A DNA stretch of 64,000 nucleotides from an uncultured SAR86 cluster bacterium. GTDB lineage: Bacteria; Pseudomonadota; Gammaproteobacteria; Magnimaribacterales; AG-339-G14. The notes beneath the pieces are model-generated. The model ran no database searches. It saw only the letters and a list, made by a program, of their open reading frames with translations, and was not told the DNA's origin. Location of the stretch: assembly GCA_902570035.1 (NCBI GenBank), contig CACFWO010000004.1, forward strand, positions 62,001 through 126,000. The letters run 5' to 3'. The position numbers and the translations under genes are program-made. Below, in pieces: positions 1 to 10,285 of this stretch; the first letter of the stretch is position 1, and every line of letters begins with the position of its first letter.

Positions 1-384
1 AAGTTCTTTGTATAAGGTTGCCATTTCGAAATCATCCTTGTAATTGTGTATCAAAGTATTGATATCATCATGAGATATAAATGGTTCATCACCTTGAACG
101 TTAATTATTAAATCTTCTTCATGACAATTTATTTTTGTTATTGCTTCGTGGATTCTATCTGTGCCTGTTTTATGATCTACTGAAGTCATAATCACTTGTC
201 CGTTAAATTCTAGAACTTGATCTCTTATCTTCTCAGAATCTGTTGCAATAAATATAAAATTGGCTTCAGACTTTCTACAAGATTCATACACCCATTGAAT
301 CATTGGCTTGCTACCAATTTTCTTTAACGGTTTACCGGGTAATCTAGATGAGGACCATCTAGCAGGGATCACTACATAATTCAT
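1..384 (-). CDS. kdsB: 3-deoxy-manno-octulosonate cytidylyltransferase (partial, C-terminus runs off the window start)
   Basis: Minus-strand translation from ATG at 384: MNYVVIPARWSSSRLPGKPLKKIGSKPMIQWVYE...INVQGDEPFI. This is the KdsB N-terminal signature. Its ATG overlaps the LpxK stop as ATGA. Not in the supplied ORF track. Confidence 0.93.
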   Translation of the reverse strand, partial: MNYVVIPARWSSSRLPGKPLKKIGSKPMIQWVYESCRKSEANFIFIATDSEKIRDQVLEFNGQVIMTSVDHKTGTDRIHEAITKINCHEEDLIINVQGDEPFISHDDINTLIHNYKDDFEMATLYKEL

Positions 385-3152
385 TTAGATTTAATTTCGG
401 CTAAGAAATCTTGTTCAAAGTTATCTGAAACTTCAGCTTCTATCTTTAAATACCAATAATTCGTATGGTCTAGAAATGAGCATTTTATTGCATCTTTTTC
501 TGTCATTACAGTAGGTTGATTATCCATAATTTCAAAATCTACGCTGTGAAAGTCATGATGATCAGGGAAAGCATATTCAGATATGTCAAAACCCAGTTGT
601 TTTAATAAATTAAAAAAATTAGATGGGTTTCCAATTCCTGCAACTGCATTTACTTCTTTTTTCAAGGGCCAGTCGAAAATATCGTATTCCTTTTGGCTTT
701 TCATATGAACCCACTTGAAAGGACGATATTTCATTTCATATTTTGCAACTGAAGGCCATTTTCTATTTGAGCTGATTGTAAAATCAACTGTTTCAATTCT
801 AGATTTTGGCTCTCTAAGTGGTCCTGCTGGAAGAAGTAGCTCGTTTCCAAACTTCCTATTTCCATCAATCATTAATATTTCTATATCTCTTCCAAGAGAA
901 AAGTGCTGCAAACCATCATCGCTTAAAATGACATTACTATCTGTATTTTCCATAAGATGTTTAGCTGCTTGTATCCTATTGGTACCAATGACCACTGGAC
1001 ATTGAGAATTTTTAAACATAATAGCCGGCTCATCTCCAGATTCTTCAATTGGGGTCTCTGAGTTAAGTAGCAGTGGATAGGTCTTTGATTTACTCAAATA
1101 ACCTCTTGAAATTATTCCTGGTTTAAGACCTTCTTTTTTAAGTAATTTGGCAAGGTAAATAATAATTGGAGTTTTTCCTGTGCCACCAACTGTTAGGTTA
1201 CCAACAACTATTGTAAGAAGATTGGGTTTCCATGAATTTGAAATTTGATGTCTTTTTTGTCTGTTAAAAAGAAATTGGTATATCCATGAAAAAGGAATAA
1301 GAAGTTTAGGCCAGAGGCTATTTTCGTACCATGCTTTTTCTAAGTTTGAAACATAGGATTTTGATGCATCTATATTTACTAGAAGATTAGAATTTGGTTC
1401 AGTATCAATATTTAATGTACCGTCATCAAAATCAAATTGATTTCTATAAAGTTGAAAATAAGGACCTTCAGATAATATTAATTGACTGTGCTTACCTCTT
1501 TCTACTATTTCTCCATTTTGAAGAACTAAAATTTCATCTGCTTGCTCTACTGTTGAAAGTCTGTGGGCAATAGTAATTGTAGTTTTACCTTCTTTTAAGT
1601 TAGTAATCGCATCTGTAATCAATCTTTCAGATTCAGAATCTAATGCAGAAGTAGCTTCGTCCAATATTAAAAAAGGTGAATTTTTTAAGATAGCTCTTGC
1701 AATGGCAATTCTCTGTTTCTGTCCTCCGGATAATAATGTTCCATTATCACCGATAACAGTTTTATACCCATCAGGAAAAGATTCTATGAATTGATGCGCA
1801 TTTGCTTTTTTTGCTGCTTCATAGACATCTTCTTCACTGGTGTCGATATCTCCATAAAAAATATTATTAAATATTGTGTCATTGAATAAAGTTATCTCTT
1901 GTCCTACGTAGGAGATTTGATCTCTTAAGGATTCCAAAGAAAGCTCTTCAATCCTTGTTCCATCGATAAAAATTCCGCCCTCTGTGGCGTCATAAAATCT
2001 AGGGATCAGATTAATTATGCTGCTTTTTCCTGCACCTGAGCTTCCAACAATAGCTAAATTAGAACCTTTTTCTAACTCAAAATTTATATTCTTAAGGGAA
2101 TATTCTTTTGAACTAGAATATTTAAGGGAGACATTATCAAATTTTATTTTTCCTTCAGAATTCTTAATTATTTTTGAGCCATCATCTTTTTCTGGAGTTT
2201 CATCAATTTGCTTGAAAATATCTTCTGCTGCTGCAATACCTTTTTGGAACATAACATTAGTAGAAGATAATTGTCTGATTGGTTTTGCTAGCATTCCTGC
2301 ACTACCAAAGAAAGCTATAAATGTTCCTGATGACATTGATGTGATTACAGAGGGATCTAAGGCAAACCAAGTGATTAATGCTAATGCCAGAGATATTATT
2401 AATTGAATAAGCGGAGAAGCAATTGAGTTTGTAGATTCTAATTTCAAATTTTGAATTCGATTTGCATCGCTCGCCTCATTAAATTTATCAATTTCAAGAT
2501 TTTCATTACCGAAAATTTTTAATTCTTTATGAGCATTTATAGATTCTGAACTCACATGAGTAACATCACCCATGGCAGATTGAATTTTTTTACTAAGACG
2601 TCTTAATCTTTTCCCAGCAATAGAAACAATAAAGCCAATTAAGGGTGCTGCAATTATTAAGACTAGGGTTAATTTCCAATTTAAGTAAATTAAGTAACCT
2701 AATAGTCCTATTACTATCAAGCCTTCTCTTATAATAATCTTGACTGCATCAGTAACTGCACTACTAACCTGCATTACATTAAAAGTAATTCTGGATAATA
2801 AATGACCACTGGAGGATTTATCATAAAAACTCACTGGCATCGAAATCAATGATTTGAATAAATCTACTCTCAAATTGTGAATTAATTTATTCGAAATAAA
2901 GGCCATAAAAAAATTTGAAAGATAAAAACCGATTCCTCTTATTAGAGCTATGGCTATAAGTGCAAGAGGTAAGATTGTTTGGACTGTTTGATTTGGATTT
3001 TCTATAAAATCAACTATTCTTCTTAACCATTCCGCTGCCCCTACTTGAGCTGCAGCAAATAATACAAATCCAAAAAAACTTATCAAGAAATAAGGAATGC
3101 TTGAAGAAACATAGCCAAAAAGACGTGCAAGATATGAAGTATTGCTTTTCAT
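381..3152 (-). CDS. Fused lipid A export ABC transporter (MsbA) and tetraacyldisaccharide 4'-kinase (LpxK)
   Basis: Single 923-aa ORF. The N-terminal half has the ABC exporter TM domain plus Walker A GSSGAGKSS, LSGGQKQR and ILDEATSALD. The C-terminal part has LpxK motifs VVGNLTVGGTGKTP, ISRGY, DDGLQH and LLPAGPLREP. Confidence 0.93.
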   Translation of the reverse strand: MKSNTSYLARLFGYVSSSIPYFLISFFGFVLFAAAQVGAAEWLRRIVDFIENPNQTVQTILPLALIAIALIRGIGFYLSNFFMAFISNKLIHNLRVDLFKSLISMPVSFYDKSSSGHLLSRITFNVMQVSSAVTDAVKIIIREGLIVIGLLGYLIYLNWKLTLVLIIAAPLIGFIVSIAGKRLRRLSKKIQSAMGDVTHVSSESINAHKELKIFGNENLEIDKFNEASDANRIQNLKLESTNSIASPLIQLIISLALALITWFALDPSVITSMSSGTFIAFFGSAGMLAKPIRQLSSTNVMFQKGIAAAEDIFKQIDETPEKDDGSKIIKNSEGKIKFDNVSLKYSSSKEYSLKNINFELEKGSNLAIVGSSGAGKSSIINLIPRFYDATEGGIFIDGTRIEELSLESLRDQISYVGQEITLFNDTIFNNIFYGDIDTSEEDVYEAAKKANAHQFIESFPDGYKTVIGDNGTLLSGGQKQRIAIARAILKNSPFLILDEATSALDSESERLITDAITNLKEGKTTITIAHRLSTVEQADEILVLQNGEIVERGKHSQLILSEGPYFQLYRNQFDFDDGTLNIDTEPNSNLLVNIDASKSYVSNLEKAWYENSLWPKLLIPFSWIYQFLFNRQKRHQISNSWKPNLLTIVVGNLTVGGTGKTPIIIYLAKLLKKEGLKPGIISRGYLSKSKTYPLLLNSETPIEESGDEPAIMFKNSQCPVVIGTNRIQAAKHLMENTDSNVILSDDGLQHFSLGRDIEILMIDGNRKFGNELLLPAGPLREPKSRIETVDFTISSNRKWPSVAKYEMKYRPFKWVHMKSQKEYDIFDWPLKKEVNAVAGIGNPSNFFNLLKQLGFDISEYAFPDHHDFHSVDFEIMDNQPTVMTEKDAIKCSFLDHTNYWYLKIEAEVSDNFEQDFLAEIKSK

Positions 3153-3197
3153 GCCTAAAAAAAGGGTTATTTTACCTTTTTAGAAGAATTTTATCTC

Positions 3198-3869
3198 TTA
3201 GCCCTGTATTAAATTGAGCTTACCTTGTTCAAGTAAATATTTTGAATTTGGCATAAATTTCAAATTTTCATCATGAGTAGCAATAACCACAGAAATATCA
3301 ATCTCATTAAATACATCGTCTATCAATTCCATGACTTCATCAGAAGTGTTTCTATCTAAATCTCCTGTCGGTTCATCCATGACTATTAATTTTGGTTTAT
3401 TAATTAATGCTCTTGCAATCGCGCATCTCTGTCTTTCTCCACCAGATAGTTGATCAGGTAAGTGATCTTTTCTGTCAGAAATTTTTAATTTATCAATAAG
3501 AAAGTTTGCAAAATCTTTATCAATATTATTAGCTATAGATCCTGGGAGAATGATGTTCTCATGAAGAGAAAATTCTTCTAAGAGATGATGAGATTGAAAA
3601 ACTACACCTATATCATTTAGCCTTAAATTTGAGAGCTCTTTATCCGATAAAGATTCTATAGGTTTGTCTGCAAAAATCATTGAACCATTAGAGGGAATTT
3701 CTAGAGTACTTAGAATATTTAACAGAGTAGTTTTTCCAGAACCTGACTTTCCATAAATAATTAATCTGTCGTTATCATTTATTTCAAGATTAAGGTTAAT
3801 AAGAGGAGAAATAACGTTCTCTCCAGTTTGATAATCTTTTCCAATATCTTGTAATTTAACTAAGTTCAT
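3198..3869 (-). CDS. lolD: Lipoprotein-releasing ABC transporter ATPase
   Basis: Walker A GKSGSGKTT, LSGGERQRCAIARAL, VMDEPTGDLD; adjacent to a LolC/E-type permease. Confidence 0.9.
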   Translation of the reverse strand: MNLVKLQDIGKDYQTGENVISPLINLNLEINDNDRLIIYGKSGSGKTTLLNILSTLEIPSNGSMIFADKPIESLSDKELSNLRLNDIGVVFQSHHLLEEFSLHENIILPGSIANNIDKDFANFLIDKLKISDRKDHLPDQLSGGERQRCAIARALINKPKLIVMDEPTGDLDRNTSDEVMELIDDVFNEIDISVVIATHDENLKFMPNSKYLLEQGKLNLIQG

Positions 3870-5101
3870 TATTTTAATATCTTAGCTGGGATAATTTTTG
3901 AAGCTGATCTAGCGGGATAGATGCTTGCAAATGATGTTATCAATAATGATCCTAATATAATTGAAATTATCCACTCAATTCGTAAGTCTGTAGGAAGATA
4001 ACTTATGAAATACCATTGCAAATAACCAGAAATAATGACATCAAAATATGATGAGGCTATAAAAAAAGAAATAAACAAACCTAAAAGAGTTCCAATAGAT
4101 ATTCCCCAAAAAGAGATTATCAAGCCAAGATATAAAAATATTTGAATAATTTTCATATCACTCATGCCTAGTGTTTTTAGGATTGCAATTTGTTCCTTTT
4201 TTTCATTAAGCATCATCATTAACATTGCCACTACATTAAAGGCTGCAATAACTATGATTAAACTAGTTAGCAAAAAAACTAAACTTCTTTCCATGCCAAC
4301 AGCTCTCCAAAGAGTCCCAAACTGAGAACTCCAATCATTAACTCTTAGAGGTTGTTTAGAATAATTCTGGGCTTCTATTAAAGCATCGTAAGTTAAATCT
4401 GGAGCGTCAAAAAGATCATCAAATTTCAGTCTAATGCCTGTCACATTTCCTGATAGTGAAAGAAGTTTCGAGGCATCATTAATGTTTATGAATGCATAAT
4501 TTGAATCTAGATCATTAGATCCCATGCTATAAATTCCAGAAATAGAAAAAACTTTCATTTTTGGATAAATTCCGGTTAAAGAAACTTTGGGATTTGGTAA
4601 TAATAAAGTTACTTTATCTCCAATAGAAACAGATAGCTGTCTTGCTAATAAATCACCTAAGATTAAGTTAAAACTGCCTTCGCTTAGATCATCAAATGAT
4701 CCAACGAACATATTGTTTGGAACATTAGAAACATTTGATTCATACGAAGGATCAACTCCATAAATCAGAGTTCCCTTCAATTTTGATTTAGAGCCAATAA
4801 GTGACTGAGTCTCTACATATGGTGCTGCACCTTTAAGTCTATCCATATCAGATAACGAATCAATAAGTTCAATTGGATTAGAAATTGATGAGTAACCGTA
4901 AATGTTTCCGTGAGGAATTGAGTTTAATATTTTCTCCTTTAGTTCTTTTTCAAATCCGTTAAATACCGAGGAAACAATTATAAGAACAGCTACTCCAAGA
5001 GATACTGAACCCAGGGATAATTTGGATACAAAAGATAAGAATCCTTCCTTTTTAGAATTGAAATATCTTAAAGCAATAAAAAAAGGAAGGTTTTGTCTCA
5101 A
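3869..5101 (-). CDS. Lipoprotein-releasing ABC transporter permease, LolC/LolE family
   Basis: 410 aa; N-term PFFIALRYFNSKKEGFLSFVSKLSLGSVSLGVAVLIIVSSVFNGFEKEL typical of LolC/E; FtsX-like C-terminal TM segments; coupled to lolD. Confidence 0.88.
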   Translation of the reverse strand: MRQNLPFFIALRYFNSKKEGFLSFVSKLSLGSVSLGVAVLIIVSSVFNGFEKELKEKILNSIPHGNIYGYSSISNPIELIDSLSDMDRLKGAAPYVETQSLIGSKSKLKGTLIYGVDPSYESNVSNVPNNMFVGSFDDLSEGSFNLILGDLLARQLSVSIGDKVTLLLPNPKVSLTGIYPKMKVFSISGIYSMGSNDLDSNYAFININDASKLLSLSGNVTGIRLKFDDLFDAPDLTYDALIEAQNYSKQPLRVNDWSSQFGTLWRAVGMERSLVFLLTSLIIVIAAFNVVAMLMMMLNEKKEQIAILKTLGMSDMKIIQIFLYLGLIISFWGISIGTLLGLFISFFIASSYFDVIISGYLQWYFISYLPTDLRIEWIISIILGSLLITSFASIYPARSASKIIPAKILK

Positions 5102-5107
5102 TAGATT

Positions 5108-6559
5108 TTATTTAAGAGCGTTCTTTTTGGCTGATTCAAACATTTTACCTTTATAAGGAGGCATCATGTTTTTCAATAAATCAGAACTAAATTGAGTTAG
5201 AACTGATTTTTGATGACTGAATCTCTTAAAACCTTCATGACCGTGATAAGAACCAATACCACTGTCTCCAACTCCACCAAAAGGCATATCTTCCTGACCG
5301 TAGTGCCAAACAACATCGTTAATAGTTGCTCCACCAGATGTGGTTCTATTAAGAATTTTATTTTGGGTATCTTTATTTTTGCCAAAATAATATAAGGCTA
5401 AAGGTCTAGGTTTTGAATTGACGTAACTTATAGTTTCATCGATATCCTCATATTCTTTGATAGGCATGACAGGCCCAAAGATTTCTTCCTGCATGATTTT
5501 CATATCATCAGTAGGATTTAAGACAAAAGTAGGAGGAATTTTATGTCCCTCTTGTTGCTCAAAATCTTCATTTGCAGGATTAATTGTTTTTATTTCAGCA
5601 CCTTTTTCTTTTGCATCTTCTATAAGGCTATTAATCCTTTCAAAATGTCGTTGATTAACAATTGAAGTGTAGTGTTCGTTGTATTTCATATCTGGATACA
5701 TTTCAGAAACAGCTTTAGTACTTTCATCTATAAATTCATCAACTTTACCTTTAGGCATCATCATGTAATCAGGAGCAATACAGATTTGACCTGCATTCAT
5801 TGTTTTACCACGCATCAATCTTGTAGCAGACAAAGAAACATCGGCAGTTTCATCCATAATTACTGGAGATTTACCACCTAGTTCAAGCGTAACTGGGACA
5901 AGGTTTCCCGAGGCGGATTGCATAACTTTTCTACCGTTATTAGTTGATCCAGTAAAAAGTAAGTGATCGAAGTTTAAATTTCCAAAAGCCTCTGCTACAT
6001 CTGGACCACCTAGAAAGACTTCAACTTCTGCTTTATCGTAAAATTCATTAAACATCTTTTTAGTTAGGTCTGATGTTTTCGGAGTTATTTCTGAGGGTTT
6101 AATCATTACTCTATTTCCGGCAGCAAATGCTTGTGCAATTGGAGAAATAATTAAATTGATTGGAAAATTCCATGGTTTAATCATTCCAATGGTTCCAAGA
6201 GGTTGATATTGAATTTCTGTCTTAGCACCCAATAAACGCATCATTAATCTTGCCACGAAAGGCTGACTTGAATTTGATTGTCTGGTTTCAGACTTCATCC
6301 ACTTTTTAAGGTTTTTGATTGAATAATCAACACTACCTAAGCTAGACATAACTTCTGATAAAAAAGTACTGTTCTTATCTCTAGTTCCATAATCTTCACT
6401 AATAGTATCTACTATCTCATCAGAATATTTTTTTAACATCAGAGAAAGTCTATTTAATCTATCCAAACGTAATTCATAACTTGCAGGCCCTTCATCGGTA
6501 TGAGCCTTTTTTTGCAAAGCTAAAACTTCCTTCATTTCATCAAAAACAGAATCAGTCAT
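5108..6559 (-). CDS. Aldehyde dehydrogenase family protein (coniferyl-aldehyde-dehydrogenase-like)
   Basis: VTLELGGKSPVI, MNAGQICIAPDY catalytic Cys motif, EIFGPVMPI. Confidence 0.87.
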   Translation of the reverse strand: MTDSVFDEMKEVLALQKKAHTDEGPASYELRLDRLNRLSLMLKKYSDEIVDTISEDYGTRDKNSTFLSEVMSSLGSVDYSIKNLKKWMKSETRQSNSSQPFVARLMMRLLGAKTEIQYQPLGTIGMIKPWNFPINLIISPIAQAFAAGNRVMIKPSEITPKTSDLTKKMFNEFYDKAEVEVFLGGPDVAEAFGNLNFDHLLFTGSTNNGRKVMQSASGNLVPVTLELGGKSPVIMDETADVSLSATRLMRGKTMNAGQICIAPDYMMMPKGKVDEFIDESTKAVSEMYPDMKYNEHYTSIVNQRHFERINSLIEDAKEKGAEIKTINPANEDFEQQEGHKIPPTFVLNPTDDMKIMQEEIFGPVMPIKEYEDIDETISYVNSKPRPLALYYFGKNKDTQNKILNRTTSGGATINDVVWHYGQEDMPFGGVGDSGIGSYHGHEGFKRFSHQKSVLTQFSSDLLKNMMPPYKGKMFESAKKNALK

Positions 6560-6582
6560 ATTTCCTCCTGTAAATTACAATT

Positions 6583-7476
6583 CTAAACAGTTCTTTGTTT
6601 TTTGTCTTTCTCGTTAGAGCCTTTTATTGTATTTTTGATGGCTACCCAATCTTCATCCTTAAAAGAGCTCATCATCGAAAAAGTGCCCCCACCAGTGATG
6701 TATTGTGCTCCATCAATAGCAATAGTTTGACCTGTAAGATATTCACAGCCATCTGCCATTAAGAAAGTAGCTAAATTCCCAAGTTCATCCATTTTTCCTA
6801 CTCTTCCTAATGGAACATTACTTCTTTCAGCATCCTCAGATATATCAGATTTTTTGTCCCCTGTTTGAGGCATCAACCTTGCCCAAGCTCCCTCTGTTGG
6901 AAACGGACCTGGAGCGATAGAGTTTAATCTTATGCCGTGAGGTCCCCATTCAACTGCTAATGATTTTGTCATGGCATTAATACCTGACTTTGACATTGCA
7001 GATGGAACAACAAATGGTGATCCGGTCCAAACCCATGTTGCTAGAATCGAGACAATACTTCCCTTATGGCCAAGTTCTAACCATCTTTTACCAACAGCAT
7101 TAGTAATATAGAAAGTACCGTGAAAGACAATTGATGCAATTGCATTAAAACCATTTGGTGATAAATCTTTAGTTCTTGAAATAAAATTTCCAGCGGCATT
7201 GTTTACTAGCCCATCTAGCGGTCCTTCATTAAAAATATTTTCAATATTTTCTTCAATTGACATTGCGTCTCTAATGTCGAGAGGGAAATAATTAACTTTT
7301 CCACCATGCTCAGACATTATTTCATCAGCAGCGTCCTTAAGAACGTTTTCCCTTCTACCACAAATGTAAACTTCCGCTCCGTGCTTGACGAAGTGCCTAG
7401 TCATTTCTTTACCGAGACCCGATCCACCTCCGGTTACTAAGATTCTTTTTCCTTTTAATACATTTTTATCAAACAT
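6583..7476 (-). CDS. SDR family oxidoreductase (2,4-dienoyl-CoA reductase-like)
   Basis: GGGSGLGKEMTRHF Rossmann motif, NNAAGNF, SLAVEWGPHGIRLNSIAPGPFPTEGAW. Start revised to ATG at 7476; the ORF-track extension to 7584 lies inside the upstream MFS gene. Confidence 0.85.
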   Translation of the reverse strand: MFDKNVLKGKRILVTGGGSGLGKEMTRHFVKHGAEVYICGRRENVLKDAADEIMSEHGGKVNYFPLDIRDAMSIEENIENIFNEGPLDGLVNNAAGNFISRTKDLSPNGFNAIASIVFHGTFYITNAVGKRWLELGHKGSIVSILATWVWTGSPFVVPSAMSKSGINAMTKSLAVEWGPHGIRLNSIAPGPFPTEGAWARLMPQTGDKKSDISEDAERSNVPLGRVGKMDELGNLATFLMADGCEYLTGQTIAIDGAQYITGGGTFSMMSSFKDEDWVAIKNTIKGSNEKDKKQRTV

Positions 7477-8698
7477 TAATTTCTCCCGTATGAAGCTTGT
7501 TAGTAAATTTTTTAGACAAGTTAATAAACATGATAATGAGTACAGATAGAATGGCAATAAATATAAAAGGATAATTTGGCGCAATCATATACAAAGGCAT
7601 GGTTATGATAGGCGTCAGAAGATGACCTAATGGCATTACACCCCCTAACAACCCATTTATTAAACCCTGTTCATTTTTATTTACCGATAAAGACAGTTGC
7701 GCTACATTTCCAGATCGCGTGAGAGCAGATCCCACTCCATGCAAAGTCAGATACACAAACAAAATGTAAATGCTTGGTGCAAACGCTATTCCTAAAAATG
7801 AAGCTAACATTATCAATGGTCCTACTCTTAATAATAAATAAGGAGAAAGTCTTAATCTATCAACCAAAAATAACTGAGTTAAAAGACCTGATATTGCTAT
7901 CAACGAAAAACCAAATGCAACGTAAGGATAAATATTATCAATTTCAGGACTTAGATCTTGAAAATAAAGAGATGCTGTAAGTACCATTGTTGCATTCGAC
8001 ATACCCATAAAAGCGGCAACGAACATCGATGGCCAAATTCTTTCATCTAAATAATTTATTTTTTTTACGCTTTTATCGACTTCTATATTCACATAAGAGT
8101 TCTTCATTAATCTAAAATTCATATATCCAGCAACTAAGCCAGCAAGACCAATGATTAAGAATGGGAGCGAAAAATCTCCATTACTAAGCCATAGTACTAA
8201 TCCAACAAAAATTGGGCCTACAATCACACCGAATTGCCAGCCTGCATCAAAACGGGCAAATCCAGCTGTCCGAAGTTCAGGCGTGGTAATATCTGCAATC
8301 CTGCCCCCTGCTGCTGGTCGAACGGCGCTTCCAAAAAGGCCATTTATTAATCTTGTTAAAATTAATAAGGGAAGTACAAGATAAAGAGGGATTAATAATT
8401 GTCTCGCAGATTCAATTAATGTCGTTATCAAAATAAGAGAGATTGCGAATCCAATCATTCCTATTAAAAAAATCCAGTGTCTGCCAAATTTATCACTTAA
8501 ATCACCCCAAAATGGACTGGAAATCATCCAAGCAACAGCAGAAATAGAGAAAATTAAACCTACTTGGAACTCATTAAAGCCTAAATTTCTGACTTCCGGA
8601 GGGATTAAAATAAACATTGTTGATTGCCCAGCACCAACAAACGCCAAAGCCATAGCTAACAACCATATTGATCGAGGTGCACTATTATTCGATGGCAT
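7469..8698 (-). CDS. MFS transporter
   Basis: Twelve-TM-like hydrophobic protein with MFS motif A-like GDLSDKFGRHWIFL. Confidence 0.83.
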   Translation of the reverse strand: MPSNNSAPRSIWLLAMALAFVGAGQSTMFILIPPEVRNLGFNEFQVGLIFSISAVAWMISSPFWGDLSDKFGRHWIFLIGMIGFAISLILITTLIESARQLLIPLYLVLPLLILTRLINGLFGSAVRPAAGGRIADITTPELRTAGFARFDAGWQFGVIVGPIFVGLVLWLSNGDFSLPFLIIGLAGLVAGYMNFRLMKNSYVNIEVDKSVKKINYLDERIWPSMFVAAFMGMSNATMVLTASLYFQDLSPEIDNIYPYVAFGFSLIAISGLLTQLFLVDRLRLSPYLLLRVGPLIMLASFLGIAFAPSIYILFVYLTLHGVGSALTRSGNVAQLSLSVNKNEQGLINGLLGGVMPLGHLLTPIITMPLYMIAPNYPFIFIAILSVLIIMFINLSKKFTNKLHTGEINV

Positions 8699-8705
8699 AG
8701 ATTTT

Positions 8706-9272
8706 TTAATCTCTAGCTAGAAAGATAAGGAAAAAAGAATTTTTACTTCGGGTAAAGCAAATAAACTCATCATAAGAAATTAGAGCATGAGACCACTCAT
8801 GCTCATATTTGATTGCCTTGATGTCTTTAAAAGATTCAGAATTTTCTAAAAATACAAATTTATAACTATCAAAATAAATTTTATTTACTCTTTCGTTAAA
8901 TTTTCCAATTGATTCATTATTAATGACATTCTTATATTTGGTTTTTGCATTAACTACAGAATCAACTGATTTAAAAAAAGAATTATTAGGAGGTATTTCA
9001 AGGTAATTTTCTACTTGAACGTTTTTAGATAGAAAAGGCCCATGATATTTTGGGAGATAATTAAAGAAATTCCCAGTTAGTTGGAAATTAAAAAAAGGAC
9101 TAGCCTTGTATATTTCTAATAATTTTTTTGATGAATAAGATTTATTATTATTAATGGAAAAAAAAGAAATTAAACATTGGAAATTTGTACCTAATCTAAG
9201 ATAGTCAGTACCATTTAAAAGTAAATCTTCATTTTTATGTGAAGAAGATTTTTTACTTTTTTCAAATTCCAA
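8706..9272 (-). CDS. Hypothetical protein of unknown family
   Basis: 188-aa ORF with an 11-bp overlap with the 3' end of trpS; no family recognised. Confidence 0.55.
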   Translation of the reverse strand: MEFEKSKKSSSHKNEDLLLNGTDYLRLGTNFQCLISFFSINNNKSYSSKKLLEIYKASPFFNFQLTGNFFNYLPKYHGPFLSKNVQVENYLEIPPNNSFFKSVDSVVNAKTKYKNVINNESIGKFNERVNKIYFDSYKFVFLENSESFKDIKAIKYEHEWSHALISYDEFICFTRSKNSFFLIFLARD

Positions 9273-10245
9273 TTTTTTCCTTAATTTGCTCTAAATTTTT
9301 ATTAGCTTCATCTCTAGCTTTAGTTTCACCAGCCTCTAATGTGTCTTCTATCAATTTAGGATTATCTATTAATTCGAAATATTTATCTCTAAGAGGTAAT
9401 ATTTCTTGATTAATTTTTGAAAATAATTTTTTCTTGGCGTCCCCCCAACCAATTCCGTCTTCAAACTCTTTTTTTATCTCATTTATTTCTTCTTCATCAG
9501 AAAAGTGATCAAAGTACTGAAAAATAATTGAATCTTTTGTTTCTTTTTTTTCACCAGGTTCTTTTGAATCGGTTTTAATTTTATTGATGGATTTTTGCAA
9601 AGTTTTTTCTGAGGAAAATAAATCTATAGAGTTATTGTAACTTTTGCTCATCTTTCTTCCGTCTGTACCAATTAATAAATCGAGAGATTCATTAATTATA
9701 GGCTCAGGTAATTGAAAAAAATTTTCATAAGTTTTGTTAAATTTATCTGCTATGTCACGAGTAATCTCTAAATGTTGTTTTTGGTCCTTTCCTACAGGAA
9801 CATATTTAGGATTGAACATCAAAATATCTGCTGACATCAACACTGGATAACTAAATAAACCGTGAGAAATGCCATAGTCTTCATCGTTTTTATTTTCTTT
9901 ATTTAGATCAACTGCAGCTTTGTATGCATGCGCCCTGTTAAGGAGTCCTTTAGGAGCCATACAAGACAAGATCCAATTTAATTCAAGTATTTGTGGAACT
10001 TTCGATTGCCTGTAAAAAAGAGAGTTTTTACTATCAAGTCCGCATGCTAACCATGTCGCAGCTATCTTCATGGAAGATTCTTTTACGGCGTTAGGATCAT
10101 TAACTTTTATCAGAGAATGATAGTCAGCTAGAAAGAGATAGGATTTGAATTTCTTACTTAGCTTTATAGCAGGTTTTATAGCTCCAACGTAATTGCCTAA
10201 ATGAGGCGTTCCAGTAGTTGTAATACCTGTAAGAGAGGAATCCAT
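9262..10245 (-). CDS. trpS: Tryptophanyl-tRNA synthetase
   Basis: GITTTGTPHLGNYVGAIKP (HIGH-like), KMSKSYNN (KMSKS), VPVGKDQKQHLE. Confidence 0.94.
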   Translation of the reverse strand: MDSSLTGITTTGTPHLGNYVGAIKPAIKLSKKFKSYLFLADYHSLIKVNDPNAVKESSMKIAATWLACGLDSKNSLFYRQSKVPQILELNWILSCMAPKGLLNRAHAYKAAVDLNKENKNDEDYGISHGLFSYPVLMSADILMFNPKYVPVGKDQKQHLEITRDIADKFNKTYENFFQLPEPIINESLDLLIGTDGRKMSKSYNNSIDLFSSEKTLQKSINKIKTDSKEPGEKKETKDSIIFQYFDHFSDEEEINEIKKEFEDGIGWGDAKKKLFSKINQEILPLRDKYFELIDNPKLIEDTLEAGETKARDEANKNLEQIKEKIGI

Positions 10246-10256
10246 TATATAAGTAT

Positions 10257-10285
10257 AAAAAAAAACACCACAAAAGTGGTGTTTT
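10257..10285 (-). terminator. Intrinsic terminator 11 nt upstream of the trpS start codon
   Basis: Minus strand AAAACACCAC-TTTT-GTGGTGTTTT followed by a U-tract. Confidence 0.8.

Noticed and set aside
715-1005. Plus-strand 96-aa ORF antisense to the LpxK domain
   Set aside because: Antisense to a strongly supported gene; Ser/Phe-rich shadow composition; no start context.
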